Source: Intrasporangium_A sp039812505 (GTDB lineage: Bacteria > Actinomycetota > Actinomycetes > Actinomycetales > Dermatophilaceae). Taken from it: a DNA stretch of 64,000 nucleotides. Location: contig NZ_JBDIAQ010000002.1 in NCBI RefSeq assembly GCF_039812505.1, positions 1 through 64,000 of the forward strand, in the 5' to 3' direction. Positions 45,095 to 53,680 of this stretch are shown here, piece after piece. The position numbers and the translations under genes are program-made. The notes below the pieces were generated by a model. The model saw only the letters and a list, made by a program, of their open reading frames with translations. It did not search any database and was not told the DNA's origin. Every line of letters starts with the position of its first letter. Within the stretch, counting starts at the first letter, position 1.

Positions 45095-45133
45095 GACGGG
45101 CCTCTGAGGCACCAGGTGCGATGCAGGCCCGTC
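45095..45133. terminator. Hairpin downstream of qcrB
   Basis: GACGGGCC at 45095-45102 pairs with GGCCCGTC at 45126-45133; inside, GCACC-A-GGTGC forms a second short stem. It lies 50 bp after qcrB, with no U tract. A terminator is the simplest reading. The rest of 45045-45242 shows nothing else. Confidence 0.55.
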
Positions 45134-45242
45134 ACTGCGCTGTGGTGGCTGCCCATATCCGCTGGGGCACTGGTCCGGGCGAGCACGGTGAAACCGGCTG
45201 GCTGGTGAGCCGGCCTGTTCCCGGGCGTGACAGACTCCCCAC

Positions 45243-45593
45243 ATGCACCTCACCGACGACGAGTTCGAGTCAGCCGTCGCCGATGCCCTCGACTCCATCC
45301 CGGCCGATCTGACCGAGGCCATGGACAACGTGGTCGTGCTCGTCGAGCGTGAGCCCCCGGAACACGACCCGGACCTGCTCGGGGTCTACGATGGCATCCC
45401 GCTGACCGAACGGGACAGCTGGTGGGGGGCCGGGGCGTTGCCGGATCGCATCACGATCTTCCAGGGTCCGCTCGAACGGATGTGCTCCAGCGCCGAGGAG
45501 CTGCGCAACGAGATCGCCGTCACCGTCGTGCACGAGGTGGCGCACCACTTCGGCATCGACGACGAGCAGCTCCACGAGCTCGGCTGGGGCTGA
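45243..45593 (+). CDS. Minimal zincin-type metallopeptidase family protein
   Basis: 116-aa protein of the small actinobacterial 'metallopeptidase family' (DUF1025-like). It starts MHLTDDEFESAVADALDSIP; the C-terminal helix holds VTVVHEVAHHFGIDDEQLHELGWG, an HExxHxxGxxxxxxH/E zinc site. No signal peptide, so cytoplasmic. Substrate unknown. It is followed by a 342-bp gap holding the small transcription unit at 45658-45817. Confidence 0.87.
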   Translation: MHLTDDEFESAVADALDSIPADLTEAMDNVVVLVEREPPEHDPDLLGVYDGIPLTERDSWWGAGALPDRITIFQGPLERMCSSAEELRNEIAVTVVHEVAHHFGIDDEQLHELGWG

Positions 45594-45657
45594 GCGCCGC
45601 CTCGAGACCGGTCCCGTCGGAGCAGGCGCAGACACGGCCCCGCACCCTCCGCCGGTC

Positions 45658-45686
45658 TTTACTCTCTCCCCGGACGGGGCTACGGT
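45658..45686 (+). promoter_or_regulatory. Promoter of a small transcription unit
   Basis: TTTACT (45658-45663), a 17-bp spacer and TACGGT (45681-45686), one of the better -35/-10 pairs in the window. Transcription would start near 45693, about 34 nt before a small ORF with a strong ribosome site. Confidence 0.6.
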
Positions 45687-45726
45687 CGTCCTTACCCAGT
45701 CACCGATCGGGACGGAGGTACCGAAG

Positions 45727-45771
45727 ATGTTGTCTCCCGCACGATCGCACCGGCGGCCGGAGGGCCCCTGA
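45727..45771 (+). CDS. Putative 14-codon small ORF
   Basis: ATG to TGA, encoding MLSPARSHRRPEGP, with GGAGG 8 nt upstream of the ATG. A promoter lies upstream and a perfect hairpin 15 bp downstream, so it makes a complete unit of about 125 nt. It could be a real small peptide, a leader peptide without a downstream gene, or a small RNA with chance coding. Not recognised. Confidence 0.4.
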   Translation: MLSPARSHRRPEGP

Positions 45772-45786
45772 AGAGGTGACTCGACC

Positions 45787-45817
45787 GAAGGGGAAGGCGG
45801 TGACCGCCTTCCCCTTC
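45787..45817. terminator. Perfect hairpin between converging transcription units
   Basis: A 31-bp inverted repeat: 15-nt arms GAAGGGGAAGGCGGT and its complement around a single central base. It would end the small unit from the left and the ctaC-ctaD-ctaF mRNA from the right. No U tract. Confidence 0.7.
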
Positions 45818-45880
45818 CTCATGCCCGCCCGGCCCCGACCCAGCATCCGGGTCGGGTACACCGGCCAGTCAGGAGGTGGC

Positions 45881-45983
45881 CGCTCGGATCGAGTAGTCAC
45901 CCGAGAAGTGCTCGAGGGCGCCACAGGAGGAGCGCTCAGATCGAGTAGTCACCCGAGAACGACTCGAAGACCCACAGGATGAG
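45881..45983. repeat. Imperfect tandem duplication of the ctaF 3' end
   Basis: Two copies of about 52 bp, 45881-45932 and 45933-45983. Both contain GATCGAGTAGTCACCCGAGA unchanged; the rest differs by several substitutions and one indel. The second copy is the C-terminal coding end of ctaF (FSGDYSI, stop). In the first, minus strand, HFSGDYSI is still readable but the stop codon is CGA. Confidence 0.85.
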
Positions 45984-46337
45984 CGCGAAGACGCCCAGGA
46001 AGGCGCCGATGATGAACAGCCACCAGCCGACGGCCAGCCCGAGGAACATGATGGCGCCGGAGCCGGCCAGCCAGAGCGGCGTCCACGAGCTCGCGACGAA
46101 GTACCCGTAGTTGCCCTCGGCCTCGGCGATCTCGCCGGTCATGTTGTCCTCGGGGCGCACCGGTAGGCGTTTGCCGGTCTGCCAGAGGTAGAACGCCACC
46201 AGGAGGAGCAGCCCAGCGGTCAGCAGCAGGGCGACGACGCCGATCGGCTCGCTCCACTTGGACCAGAACCCGTAGACGAGCGTGATGGGACCGAAGAAGA
46301 GGAACAGGTAGAAGAAGAGCTTGGTCTCGACACGCAT
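45936..46337 (-). CDS. ctaF: Cytochrome c oxidase subunit IV (actinobacterial)
   Basis: 133-aa, four-helix subunit specific to the actinobacterial aa3 oxidase. It starts MRVETKLFFYLFLFFGPITLVYGFWS, with EGNYGYFVASSWTPLWLAG between helix pairs and FESFSGDYSI at the end. It follows ctaD by 4 bp. Its last coding bases are duplicated just downstream. Confidence 0.93.
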   Translation of the reverse strand: MRVETKLFFYLFLFFGPITLVYGFWSKWSEPIGVVALLLTAGLLLLVAFYLWQTGKRLPVRPEDNMTGEIAEAEGNYGYFVASSWTPLWLAGSGAIMFLGLAVGWWLFIIGAFLGVFALILWVFESFSGDYSI

Positions 46338-46341
46338 TGGT

Positions 46342-48069
46342 TCACTTCTCCTTGGTCACGCCCGGCCCGGCGACGTCCGCGGGACCGAGAACAGTTACCA
46401 ACGTACCCGGGTCAGGCCGCAGGCTGGCAGCCACCGCGGCCTCCGGGTGGTGCAGGTCGAAGGCGGGCCGCTCCGACCGGATCCGCGGCAGCGAGGTGAA
46501 GTTGTGCCGCGGCGGCGGGCACGAGGTCGCCCACTCCAGCGAGCCGCCATACCCCCACGGGTCGTCCGTGGTGACCAGCGGCGCGGTGCGCCAGGTCTTC
46601 CACACGTTCCAGAACCACGGGACCATCGACAGACCCAGCAGCAGCGCGCCCACGCTGGAGATGTCGTTGCCCAGCTGGAAGCCCTCCTCGGGCAGGTAGT
46701 CGGCGTAGCGGCGGGCCATGCCCTCGACGCCGAGCCAGTGCTGGATCAGGAACGTGGTGTGGAAGCCGATGAACAGCATCCAGAAGTGGATCTTGCCGAG
46801 CTTCTCGTCGAGCATCCGCCCGGTCAGCTTCGGCCACCAGAAGTAGTACCCGGCGAACATCGCGAACACGACCGTGCCGAACACCGTGTAGTGGAAGTGC
46901 GCGACGATGAAGTACGTGTCCGAGACGTGGAAGTCGAGCGCCGGGCTGGCGATGATGACGCCGGTCAGACCACCGAACAGGAAGGTGACCAGGAAGCCCA
47001 TGGACCAGAGCATGGGGGTGTGCATCGACACCTTGCCCATCCACATCGTGCCGATCCAGTTGAAGAACTTCAGGCCGGTCGGGACGGCGATCAGCATCGT
47101 CATGATCGCGAAGAACGGCAGCAGCACCTGACCGGTGACGTACATGTGGTGCGCCCACACCGAGGTCGACAGGGCCGCGATGGCGATCGTGGCCATGGCC
47201 ATCGTCTTGTACCCGAACAGCGGCTTCTTGCTGAAGGCCGGTATGACCTCGCTGATGATGCCGAAGAACGGCAGCGCGATGATGTACACCTCGGGGTGGC
47301 CGAAGAACCAGAACAGGTGCTGCCAGAGCATCGCCCCGTTGTTCTCGGCGTCGAAGATGTGCAGCCCGAACCGGCGGTCACCACCGAGGGCGAAGAGGGC
47401 ACCGGCCAGGACCGGGAAGACGATCAGGACCATGATCGAGGTGACCAGGACGGTCCAGGTGAACAGCGGCATCCGGAACATCGTCATGCCCGGGGCGCGC
47501 ATGCAGATGATCGTGGTGATGAAGTTGACCGCACCCAGGATGGTGCCGAAGCCTCCCATCGTCAGGCCGAAAACCCACAGGTCGCCGCCGAGGCCCGGAC
47601 TGTAGGCCACATCCGACAGCGGCGCGTAGGCGAACCAGCCGAAGGCGGCCGCGCCCTGCGGGGTCAGGAACCCGGCGCTGGCGATCAGGCCGCCGAACAG
47701 GTACAGCCAGTAGGCGAACATGTTCAGCCGCGGGAACGCGACGTCGGGCGCGCCGATCTGCAGCGGCATGATCGCGTTGGCGAACCCGGCGAACAGCGGC
47801 GTCGCGAACAGCAGCAGCATGATCGTGCCGTGCATCGTGAACAGCTGGTTGAACTGCTCCGGGTTGTCGACGATCTGCAGGCCCGGCGAGACGAGCTCGA
47901 CCCGGATGATCAGGGCCATGGCCCCGCCGAGCAGGAAGAAGAGGAAGGAGGTGACGAAGTAGAGGTTGCCGATCCGCTTGTGATCGGTGGTGGTCACCCA
48001 CTTGACGACGGTGTGGGTGCGGGTGGTCCGGTGCGGCGTTGGCGTGGCGGTCAGCGTCGCAGCGCTCAT
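46342..48069 (-). CDS. ctaD: Cytochrome c oxidase subunit I
   Basis: 575-aa heme-copper oxidase core with twelve helices. [18 protein letters not shown] gives the CuB His and cross-linked Tyr, [11 protein letters not shown] the other two CuB His, and [21 protein letters not shown] the heme ligands. It is an A-type oxidase: the K-channel residues near FGIISE are present. The start overlaps the ctaC stop in ATGA. Confidence 0.97.
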   Translation of the reverse strand: MSAATLTATPTPHRTTRTHTVVKWVTTTDHKRIGNLYFVTSFLFFLLGGAMALIIRVELVSPGLQIVDNPEQFNQLFTMHGTIMLLLFATPLFAGFANAIMPLQIGAPDVAFPRLNMFAYWLYLFGGLIASAGFLTPQGAAAFGWFAYAPLSDVAYSPGLGGDLWVFGLTMGGFGTILGAVNFITTIICMRAPGMTMFRMPLFTWTVLVTSIMVLIVFPVLAGALFALGGDRRFGLHIFDAENNGAMLWQHLFWFFGHPEVYIIALPFFGIISEVIPAFSKKPLFGYKTMAMATIAIAALSTSVWAHHMYVTGQVLLPFFAIMTMLIAVPTGLKFFNWIGTMWMGKVSMHTPMLWSMGFLVTFLFGGLTGVIIASPALDFHVSDTYFIVAHFHYTVFGTVVFAMFAGYYFWWPKLTGRMLDEKLGKIHFWMLFIGFHTTFLIQHWLGVEGMARRYADYLPEEGFQLGNDISSVGALLLGLSMVPWFWNVWKTWRTAPLVTTDDPWGYGGSLEWATSCPPPRHNFTSLPRIRSERPAFDLHHPEAAVAASLRPDPGTLVTVLGPADVAGPGVTKEK

Positions 48070-48968
48070 GGAGACACACCTTCGGTGAGAGCGGGAGCGG
48101 GAACGAGCTTGTCATCGCCTCGGACGAGCTTCTCACGGCTGGCGTCGACCGGGATCTGGCCCTTCTGGCCGATCGCGGCCAGGTGCGCCATCTGCTGGTC
48201 GTACTCCGCCTGCGAGACGATCTTGACCATGAAGAGCATCTCGGAGTGGTAGGCGCCGCACAGCTCCGCGCACTTGCCCTGGAACTCGCCCTCCTGGTGG
48301 GTGACGACCTGCATCCGGTTGGTCCGACCCGGGAGCATGTCCAGCTTGGTCAGGAACGCCGGGACCCAGAAGCTGTGGATCACGTCGCGGGCGTTGAGCA
48401 CGAACTCGACCCGCTTGTCGACGGGCAGGTAGAGCACCGGCATCTGGGCCCGGGCGCCCGGCTGGCCGTCCAGCTGCGTGTGCACGCCGCTCTCGTAGAC
48501 GTTGGAGTCGACGTAGTTGAAGTCCCAGCTCCACTGCTTGGCCACGACGCTGATGGTGACGTCGGGCTTGGCGCTCACGTCGGTCAGCTCGGCCTCGTCA
48601 CGCGCGGTGTAGTAGAAGAACACCGCGACCATGAAGATCGGGATGATGGTGTAGAGCAGCTCGACCGGGACGTTGTAGCGCAGCTGCACGGGCAGCCCGT
48701 CGTCGCCCTTGCGCTGGCGGAACCGGATGGCCGCGTAGAGCATGAGCCCCCACGTGATGGCGCCGACCGCGAGGACGGCGATCCAGCCGCCCACCCAGAG
48801 GTTCGTGACGATGTCGCCGGTGTTGGAGACCGCTTCGGGCAGGAACCCGTTGGACAGCTTGCCCTGACAGCCGGTGAGCGCGACCGCGCTGACCGCGGCG
48901 ATTGCCGCGACCCGGGCCCACCGCCGTCGCCGTGTCACCGCAGGGGTGTCAGCGTGCTCAGGCACCAC
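48066..48968 (-). CDS. ctaC: Cytochrome c oxidase subunit II
   Basis: 300-aa lipoprotein subunit with the CuA centre. The signal [14 protein letters not shown] has a lipobox; two TM helices follow, then the cupredoxin domain with [30 protein letters not shown] and the CuA ligands [15 protein letters not shown]. It receives electrons from QcrC. GTG 48968 has AAAGG 5 nt upstream; GTG 48965 and ATG 48992 are alternatives. Confidence 0.95.
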   Translation of the reverse strand: MVPEHADTPAVTRRRRWARVAAIAAVSAVALTGCQGKLSNGFLPEAVSNTGDIVTNLWVGGWIAVLAVGAITWGLMLYAAIRFRQRKGDDGLPVQLRYNVPVELLYTIIPIFMVAVFFYYTARDEAELTDVSAKPDVTISVVAKQWSWDFNYVDSNVYESGVHTQLDGQPGARAQMPVLYLPVDKRVEFVLNARDVIHSFWVPAFLTKLDMLPGRTNRMQVVTHQEGEFQGKCAELCGAYHSEMLFMVKIVSQAEYDQQMAHLAAIGQKGQIPVDASREKLVRGDDKLVPAPALTEGVSP

Positions 48969-49062
48969 GTGCACCTTTCGTTCGGAGCACATGCCGTCGA
49001 GGACCGGCGCGCGCTCGAGCAGTTCGGAGTTCTCCACGGACACGGTCGTGCCCACAGGCTGC

Positions 49063-49068
49063 ACCCTA
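49063..49068 (-). promoter_or_regulatory. Candidate -10 of ctaC-ctaD-ctaF
   Basis: TAGGGT on the minus strand, 95 bp upstream of the ctaC GTG. No clear -35. The leader of about 88 nt shows no riboswitch that I recognise. The remaining 49069-49222 is plain intergenic sequence. Confidence 0.4.
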
Positions 49069-49222
49069 CCCCCACGAGTTCCCCGCTGTCGGGAGGGGGG
49101 GATCACATTTCGGGGCGCCGAGCGCGCCGCCCTCCGAACAGGGTGCCGTTCTGCCGAGCGGTATGCCGCAGACCCCGACCCGCAGCCGCGCGCGCCCGGG
49201 CCACGGTGCGGACACGCGGTGC

Positions 49223-49897
49223 TCAGCGCCAGGGCGCCGGCAGGGGGACCTCCAGCGAGCGGGCCAGCAGCTCCCGGTAGCGCTGGCGCGACACCTCGGT
49301 CACCCCGAGCGAGGCCAGGTGCGGCGTGCGCCACTGGACGTCGATGAGCCGGTCGCCGCGGTCGTCGGCCGCCAGCAGGGCGTACAGGTGGACCAGGGCC
49401 GCCTTGGACGCGTCGCGCACGTGGTGGAACATCGACTCGCCGGCGAACAGCCCGCCGATCGCGACACCGTACAGGCCCCCGACGAGGCGACCGTCCTGCC
49501 ACGACTCGACGGAGTGGGCCCAGCCGGCCTCGTGGAGCCGGACGTAGGCCCGGGTCACGGCCGGAGTGATCCAGCGACCGGGTCGGCTCGGGTCCGCACA
49601 CGCCCGGACCACCTCCGGGAAGCAGGTGTCCACCCGGACCTCGAACCGCGGCAGCACCTTGCGCAGCGAACGGGACATGCGCAGCTCCCCCATCCGCAGC
49701 ACACCGCGAGGGTCGGGCGACCACCATCCCATCGGCGGGCCCCCGTGCTCCCCGACACCCATCGGGAAGACCCCTTCACGGTAGGCCTGGTAGAGCGTGG
49801 CGACCTCGAGGTCGGCCCCGACCCCGACGAGGTCCTCCCCGGGCGGCACCCGGTCGAGGTCGAAGTCCCAGTGCGAGGGTCGGGGCGGCTGCGGCAC
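49223..49897 (-). CDS. aat: Leucyl/phenylalanyl-tRNA-protein transferase
   Basis: 224-aa N-end-rule transferase that adds Leu or Phe to proteins with basic N-termini, marking them for ClpAP/ClpS. Signatures: LYQAYREGVFPMG, WWSPDPRGVL, VRLHEAGWAHSVESW and GVAIGGLFAGESMFHHVRDASKAAL, with IDVQWRTPHLASLG near the end. The GTG lies 9 bp after the adenosine-kinase-like gene. Confidence 0.93.
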   Translation of the reverse strand: MPQPPRPSHWDFDLDRVPPGEDLVGVGADLEVATLYQAYREGVFPMGVGEHGGPPMGWWSPDPRGVLRMGELRMSRSLRKVLPRFEVRVDTCFPEVVRACADPSRPGRWITPAVTRAYVRLHEAGWAHSVESWQDGRLVGGLYGVAIGGLFAGESMFHHVRDASKAALVHLYALLAADDRGDRLIDVQWRTPHLASLGVTEVSRQRYRELLARSLEVPLPAPWR

Positions 49898-49906
49898 AGG
49901 TCGCCG

Positions 49907-50896
49907 TCAGGGCAGCGAGGCGGTCAGGTGCGGACCGATCTCCTCGGCGGCCGCCGCCCCGTAGCTGTCGGCCAGGCGCTGCAGGAACTCGGGCAGCCGC
50001 AGCGAGTACTCCTGGGTGCCGACGGTCTCGATCACGTAGGTCGCCAGCATGGAACCGAGCTCGGCGCACCGCCGCGTCGGCAGGGCGCAGGCGAGCCCGG
50101 TGAGGTAGCCCGCACGGAAGGCGTCCCCCACCCCGGTCGGGTCGGCTCGACGCACCTCGTGGGCCGCGCCCACCTCGACCGGCTCCTCGCCCCGGACCCG
50201 GACGATGACTCCATCCTTGCCCCGGGTCTTGACCTGCACCCGGACCCGGTCGGCCAGCTCCTCCGGGCTCCAGCCGGTCTTCTGGCAGGCCAGGTGCGAC
50301 TCGTACTCGTTGGTGAACAGGTACTCGGCACCGTCGATCAGGCGGCGGATCGACTCGCCGTCCATGAACGCGAGCTGCTGCGACGGGTCGGCGGCGAACG
50401 GGATCCCCCGGGTACGGCACTCGTCGGAGTGGCGCAGCATGGCGATCGGGTCGTTCGGGGCGACGACCACGAGGTCGAGGCCGCCGACGCGCTGCGCGAC
50501 CGGTCCGAGCTCGATGTCACGTGCCTCGGCCATGGCCCCTGCGTAGAATGTCGCGATCTGGGCCATGTCGCGGTCGGTCGTGCACACGAAGCGGGCCGTG
50601 TGCTGTGACTGCGAGTAGTGCACGGAGGCACAGTCGACGCCGTGACGCTCGAGCCAGGAACGGTAGTCGGTGAAGTCCTCGCCCACCGAGCCGACCAGGA
50701 TCGGGCGCTGGCCGAGGTTGGCCATGCCGAACGCGATGTTGGCCGCCACCCCGCCCCGACGGACCTGCAGGTCCTCGGTGAGGAAGGAGAGCGAGATCCT
50801 GTCCAGCTGCCCGACGACGAGCGAGTCGGCGAAGAGGCCGTCGAACCTCATGAGGTGGTCGGTCGCGATGGACCCGGTGATGGCGATCTTCTGCAC
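49907..50896 (-). CDS. adoK: PfkB-family carbohydrate kinase, adenosine-kinase-like
   Basis: 329-aa ribokinase-fold kinase most like mycobacterial adenosine kinase Rv2202c (AdoK). It starts IAITGSIATDHLMRFDG, has QVRRGGVAANIAFGMANLG (substrate Gly-Gly), VVVAPNDP, YLFTNEYES and the catalytic anion hole/base in DPTGVGDAFRAGYL. Role: phosphorylation of adenosine or a related sugar in purine salvage. The position next to cta genes and erpA also matches Rv2202c. Confidence 0.88.
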   Translation of the reverse strand: MQKIAITGSIATDHLMRFDGLFADSLVVGQLDRISLSFLTEDLQVRRGGVAANIAFGMANLGQRPILVGSVGEDFTDYRSWLERHGVDCASVHYSQSQHTARFVCTTDRDMAQIATFYAGAMAEARDIELGPVAQRVGGLDLVVVAPNDPIAMLRHSDECRTRGIPFAADPSQQLAFMDGESIRRLIDGAEYLFTNEYESHLACQKTGWSPEELADRVRVQVKTRGKDGVIVRVRGEEPVEVGAAHEVRRADPTGVGDAFRAGYLTGLACALPTRRCAELGSMLATYVIETVGTQEYSLRLPEFLQRLADSYGAAAAEEIGPHLTASLP

Positions 50897-50905
50897 GACT
50901 GCAAC

Positions 50906-51676
50906 CTAGCGCGGCACCCGATCCACGGTCGGGCCCGCCGGCCGTCGGGGTCGGGCGGCGAAACGAGCGACGCACCGGCTCGGGGCGACGAGCGGGTCGA
51001 GCCGCGCGACCCCCACCCGAGCCCCGAGCTCGTCGAGCATGCCCTCCATCAGCCCGCGGTGTACCGCGCAGACCACCTCGAGGTGACCCTCGGCGACCTC
51101 GAGGAACGGACAGTTGGTCACCTCGACGGTCGTGTTCACCTCGACGGTCGCGTCCGGCGGCTGCGCGCCGTCGTCGACGCGGCGGGAGTCGAAACCCAGG
51201 CGGTCGAGCGTCTCGATGACGGTGCTGACGGCGTCTCGTTCGTCGTACGGACCGGACGGAGGTTGGTCGCCTTCCGAGCTGTCCGGGCCGCTGACCAGGA
51301 AGCGCCCGTAGTCACGCCCCGCCGCCAGGCCCTCGGCGCCGGGGTCGTCCGCGTGCCGTGCCAGGTGCCGGCTCAGGATCTCGGCCAGCAGCCGGTAGCT
51401 GCGGTGCGCCGCCGGTGGCGCCGCGCGGGTTACCGCATAACGGACCTGGGGACGGCCGGGGCGACGTCGCTCGGCAGGTGCGCGCTCGGCCAGACCGCGG
51501 GTGACGAGCCCGTCGAGATGGAACCTGGCCGTGTTGAGGTGGATGCCGAGCCGCTCGGCCACCTCGGCTGCGGTGGACGGCGCCCGCAGGTCCTGCAGCG
51601 TGCCGAGCACCCTGGCCCGCGTGGGGCCCAGGCCGTGCGCCCGGTCCCCCACCGGCTGGACGGGTGTGGTCGTCAT
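50906..51676 (-). CDS. HTH transcriptional regulator, SufR/ArsR-like
   Basis: 256 aa. The N-terminal winged helix is RVLGTLQDLRAPSTAAEVAERLGIHLNTARFHLDGLV. The C-terminal domain has VEVTNCPFLEVAEGHLEVVCAVHRGLMEGML, whose NCPF...VC..H cysteines match the metal/Fe-S-binding end of SufR-like repressors. It therefore probably senses iron-sulfur or redox state (inference). It follows the DsbA-like gene by 26 bp. A palindrome at 52507-52523 may be its operator. Confidence 0.8.
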   Translation of the reverse strand: MTTTPVQPVGDRAHGLGPTRARVLGTLQDLRAPSTAAEVAERLGIHLNTARFHLDGLVTRGLAERAPAERRRPGRPQVRYAVTRAAPPAAHRSYRLLAEILSRHLARHADDPGAEGLAAGRDYGRFLVSGPDSSEGDQPPSGPYDERDAVSTVIETLDRLGFDSRRVDDGAQPPDATVEVNTTVEVTNCPFLEVAEGHLEVVCAVHRGLMEGMLDELGARVGVARLDPLVAPSRCVARFAARPRRPAGPTVDRVPR

Positions 51677-51702
51677 CGCCGCAATGGTCCCACGGCGAGG
51701 TG

Positions 51703-52467
51703 TCAGGCCGCGCCGACTTCGGCCGGGTCGAGGCCTGCGTCTGCACCACGCGGGTCGAGACCCGCCTCCGAGACAACCCGACCGATGCGCTCGACGGCCG
51801 CGACGCCGTGCACCGGCTCCTCGTCGTCCACGACGACGACCGGTACGACGCCGGCGACCGAGGGGTCGTGCTCTGCGGTGCGGCGCCAAGCAGCCCGCCA
51901 GTCGCGGATGGTCTGCCAGCCGGCCTGGGTGATCGGTCCACCGGTGACGTCGACGGCGTAGCCCCACGTGCTCAGCAGCTCGGTCGTCGAGCTGCCCCGG
52001 CGGATCTCGTCGACCAGCAGCGTCCGTACCGCCTTGGCATTGTTCAGGTCGACGCCGTGGCGCCAGAAGGCCTCGAAGAGCAGCCGCCGGACGGGCGCGG
52101 CCACACCGGCGACGTAGGCCTCGGCGTAGGCTGACGTCGCCGCGGCGGTGAACGGGACGAACCCGGCGAGGGTCCGCGGCAGCACCTCGCCCGGCAGCAG
52201 GTGCTGCTCTACCCGGGGCAGCTCGGCGCGCAGCGCCGCGAACCGGTCGGTCACGTCGGACGGCCGCAGGACGTGCCAAGGGTCGTGCTCGATGCTGCGC
52301 CAGTCGATCTCGACGCCCGCCGCGCGCAGCACCTCCGTGCGACGCCACGTCAGGTAGCTCCATGGACAGGTGAAGTCACCGTAGGCGATGATCCGGGACA
52401 CTCCCGCTTGCGGCGCAGCCTGTCGCGTCCGTCCGTCCGGGTGAACCTGGGTCTCGTTGCTGGGCAT
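51703..52467 (-). CDS. DsbA-family thioredoxin-fold protein (FrnE/HCCA-isomerase-like)
   Basis: 254 aa, no signal peptide, so cytoplasmic. The active-site position reads [15 protein letters not shown]: only the first Cys of CxxC is present, as in the glutathione-transferase-like/isomerase branch. A helical insertion (about 85-175) and [11 protein letters not shown] precede the cis-Pro region [18 protein letters not shown]. The substrate is unknown. ATG 52467 has AGGAG 6 nt upstream. First gene of the minus-strand pair with the SufR-like regulator. Confidence 0.83.
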   Translation of the reverse strand: MPSNETQVHPDGRTRQAAPQAGVSRIIAYGDFTCPWSYLTWRRTEVLRAAGVEIDWRSIEHDPWHVLRPSDVTDRFAALRAELPRVEQHLLPGEVLPRTLAGFVPFTAAATSAYAEAYVAGVAAPVRRLLFEAFWRHGVDLNNAKAVRTLLVDEIRRGSSTTELLSTWGYAVDVTGGPITQAGWQTIRDWRAAWRRTAEHDPSVAGVVPVVVVDDEEPVHGVAAVERIGRVVSEAGLDPRGADAGLDPAEVGAA

Positions 52468-52506
52468 GGGCTTCTCCTGTCGCCGTCCTGGCCGTATCCT
52501 TAATTT

Positions 52507-52523
52507 TGACAACAAGTTTGTCA
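52507..52523. promoter_or_regulatory. Palindromic operator candidate, divergent promoter
   Basis: TGACAA-CAAGT-TTGTCA, a perfect 6-bp inverted repeat with a 5-bp spacer in an AT-rich pocket of an otherwise GC-rich region. It lies between the divergent DsbA-like and ferredoxin starts. On the minus strand GTGACA and AAGGAT, 17 bp apart, form a promoter that covers the palindrome; on the plus strand TTGACA overlaps it. Likely bound by the SufR-like regulator encoded in the same cluster (inference). Confidence 0.55.
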
Positions 52524-52585
52524 CAACAGCCATTCCGGCAACAGGGGAAGGACGCAACAATGGGAAGAACGAAGGTGAGCCACGC

Positions 52586-52930
52586 ATGACCTACGTGATC
52601 GGCAGCCCGTGCATCGACGTCAAGGACCGCGCCTGTGTCGAGGAGTGCCCCGTCGACTGCATCTACGAGGGCAACCGGTCCCTCTACATCCACCCGGACG
52701 AGTGCGTCGACTGCGGCGCGTGTGAGCCGGTCTGCCCGGTGGAGGCCATCTACTACGAGGACGACCTGCCCGGCGAGCTGCAGCCCTTCCTGGCCGACAA
52801 CGCCGCCTTCTTCGAGGACGTCCTGCCGGGCCAGGACGAGGCGGTCGGCTCACCCGGCGGCGCCGCTCCCTATGGCGTGGTGCCGTCCGACACTCCCCTG
52901 GTGGCGGCCTGGCCGCGCCAGGATCCCTGA
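52586..52930 (+). CDS. fdxA: Seven-iron ferredoxin (3Fe-4S/4Fe-4S)
   Basis: 114-aa electron carrier. It starts [20 protein letters not shown], then CPVDCIYEG: the first-cluster Cys pattern of 7Fe ferredoxins; [20 protein letters not shown] is the second, 4Fe-4S, motif. A C-terminal acidic tail follows. ATG 52586 has AAGG 10 nt upstream. It shares a divergent promoter region with the DsbA-like gene. Confidence 0.93.
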   Translation: MTYVIGSPCIDVKDRACVEECPVDCIYEGNRSLYIHPDECVDCGACEPVCPVEAIYYEDDLPGELQPFLADNAAFFEDVLPGQDEAVGSPGGAAPYGVVPSDTPLVAAWPRQDP

Positions 52931-52988
52931 TCACGCGAGGCCGGGTGCGGCGCCGGATCGTCCAACCGGCCCGAGGTGCCGTCACGAG

Positions 52989-53028
52989 GGCGGCTGGGCG
53001 GCATACGGAGGTATGACGCTCAGCCGCC
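52989..53028. terminator. Hairpin downstream of fdxA
   Basis: GGCGGCTGGGCG (52989-53000) pairs with CGCTCAGCCGCC (53017-53028), 12 bp with one G-U pair and a 16-nt loop. It lies 58 bp after the fdxA stop. No U tract. Confidence 0.6.
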
Positions 53029-53097
53029 GCCGCGTGAGGCCGCCCGCGGGCCGCGGGGCAGGTGCCCGATACCCGTGGCACGAGCTCGGGCACACGC

Positions 53098-53129
53098 AAG
53101 GGCCCGGCCGAGATCTCGGCCGGGCCCTT
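53098..53129. terminator. Bidirectional terminator between fdxA and erpA
   Basis: A perfect 32-bp palindrome with arm AAGGGCCCGGCCGAGA, lying 28 bp from the erpA stop. It shares AAGGGCCC...GGGCCCTT ends with the hairpin at 5281-5314. Confidence 0.78.
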
Positions 53130-53156
53130 CGACGTGACGCCTGCAGCAGGTCGGGC

Positions 53157-53534
53157 TCAGCTGAAGGAGTCGCCGCAGGCGCAGCTGCTGCCGGCGTTGG
53201 GGTTGTCGATGGTGAAGCCCTGCTTCTCGATCGTGTCGGCGAAGTCGATCGTGGCGCCGTCGAGGTAGGGCGCGCTCATCCGGTCGACGACGACGCCGAC
53301 CCCGTCGAAGTCGCGCACGAGGTCGCCGTCGAGGGAACGCTCGTCGAAGTAGAGCTGGTAGATCAGTCCGGAGCAACCGCCGGGCTGGACGCCGATGCGC
53401 AACCGTAGGTCGTCGCGCCCCTCCTGTTCGAGCAGGCTCCTGATCTTGGCGGTGGCCACGTCCGTGAGGGCGACCCCGTGGGCCGGAGCCTCGGTCTGGG
53501 CCTCGGTGGCGGAAGCGTTCGTCTCAACACTCAT
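53157..53534 (-). CDS. erpA: Iron-sulfur cluster insertion protein (HesB/IscA/ErpA family)
   Basis: 125-aa A-type carrier. The three ligand Cys are in QPGGCSGLIYQLYFDE and SSCACGDSFS at the C-terminus. It delivers clusters to apoproteins and corresponds to Rv2204c. Its neighbours, a ferredoxin and a SufR-like regulator, fit an Fe-S theme. ATG is chosen at the family length. Confidence 0.94.
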   Translation of the reverse strand: MSVETNASATEAQTEAPAHGVALTDVATAKIRSLLEQEGRDDLRLRIGVQPGGCSGLIYQLYFDERSLDGDLVRDFDGVGVVVDRMSAPYLDGATIDFADTIEKQGFTIDNPNAGSSCACGDSFS

Positions 53535-53680
53535 CTTGCGTGTGTCCTTCGCGTCGTGGGGCGCGGGCCGTCGTGGAGCACCCGCGCGCTGTCGTTCCCG
53601 GCCTCACCAGAATACGTCTCCGGCGCGGTGGTGCGAACCTGCCCGAGGGGAGAGCCTGCTCACGGCGGGGGACGGGCCCC

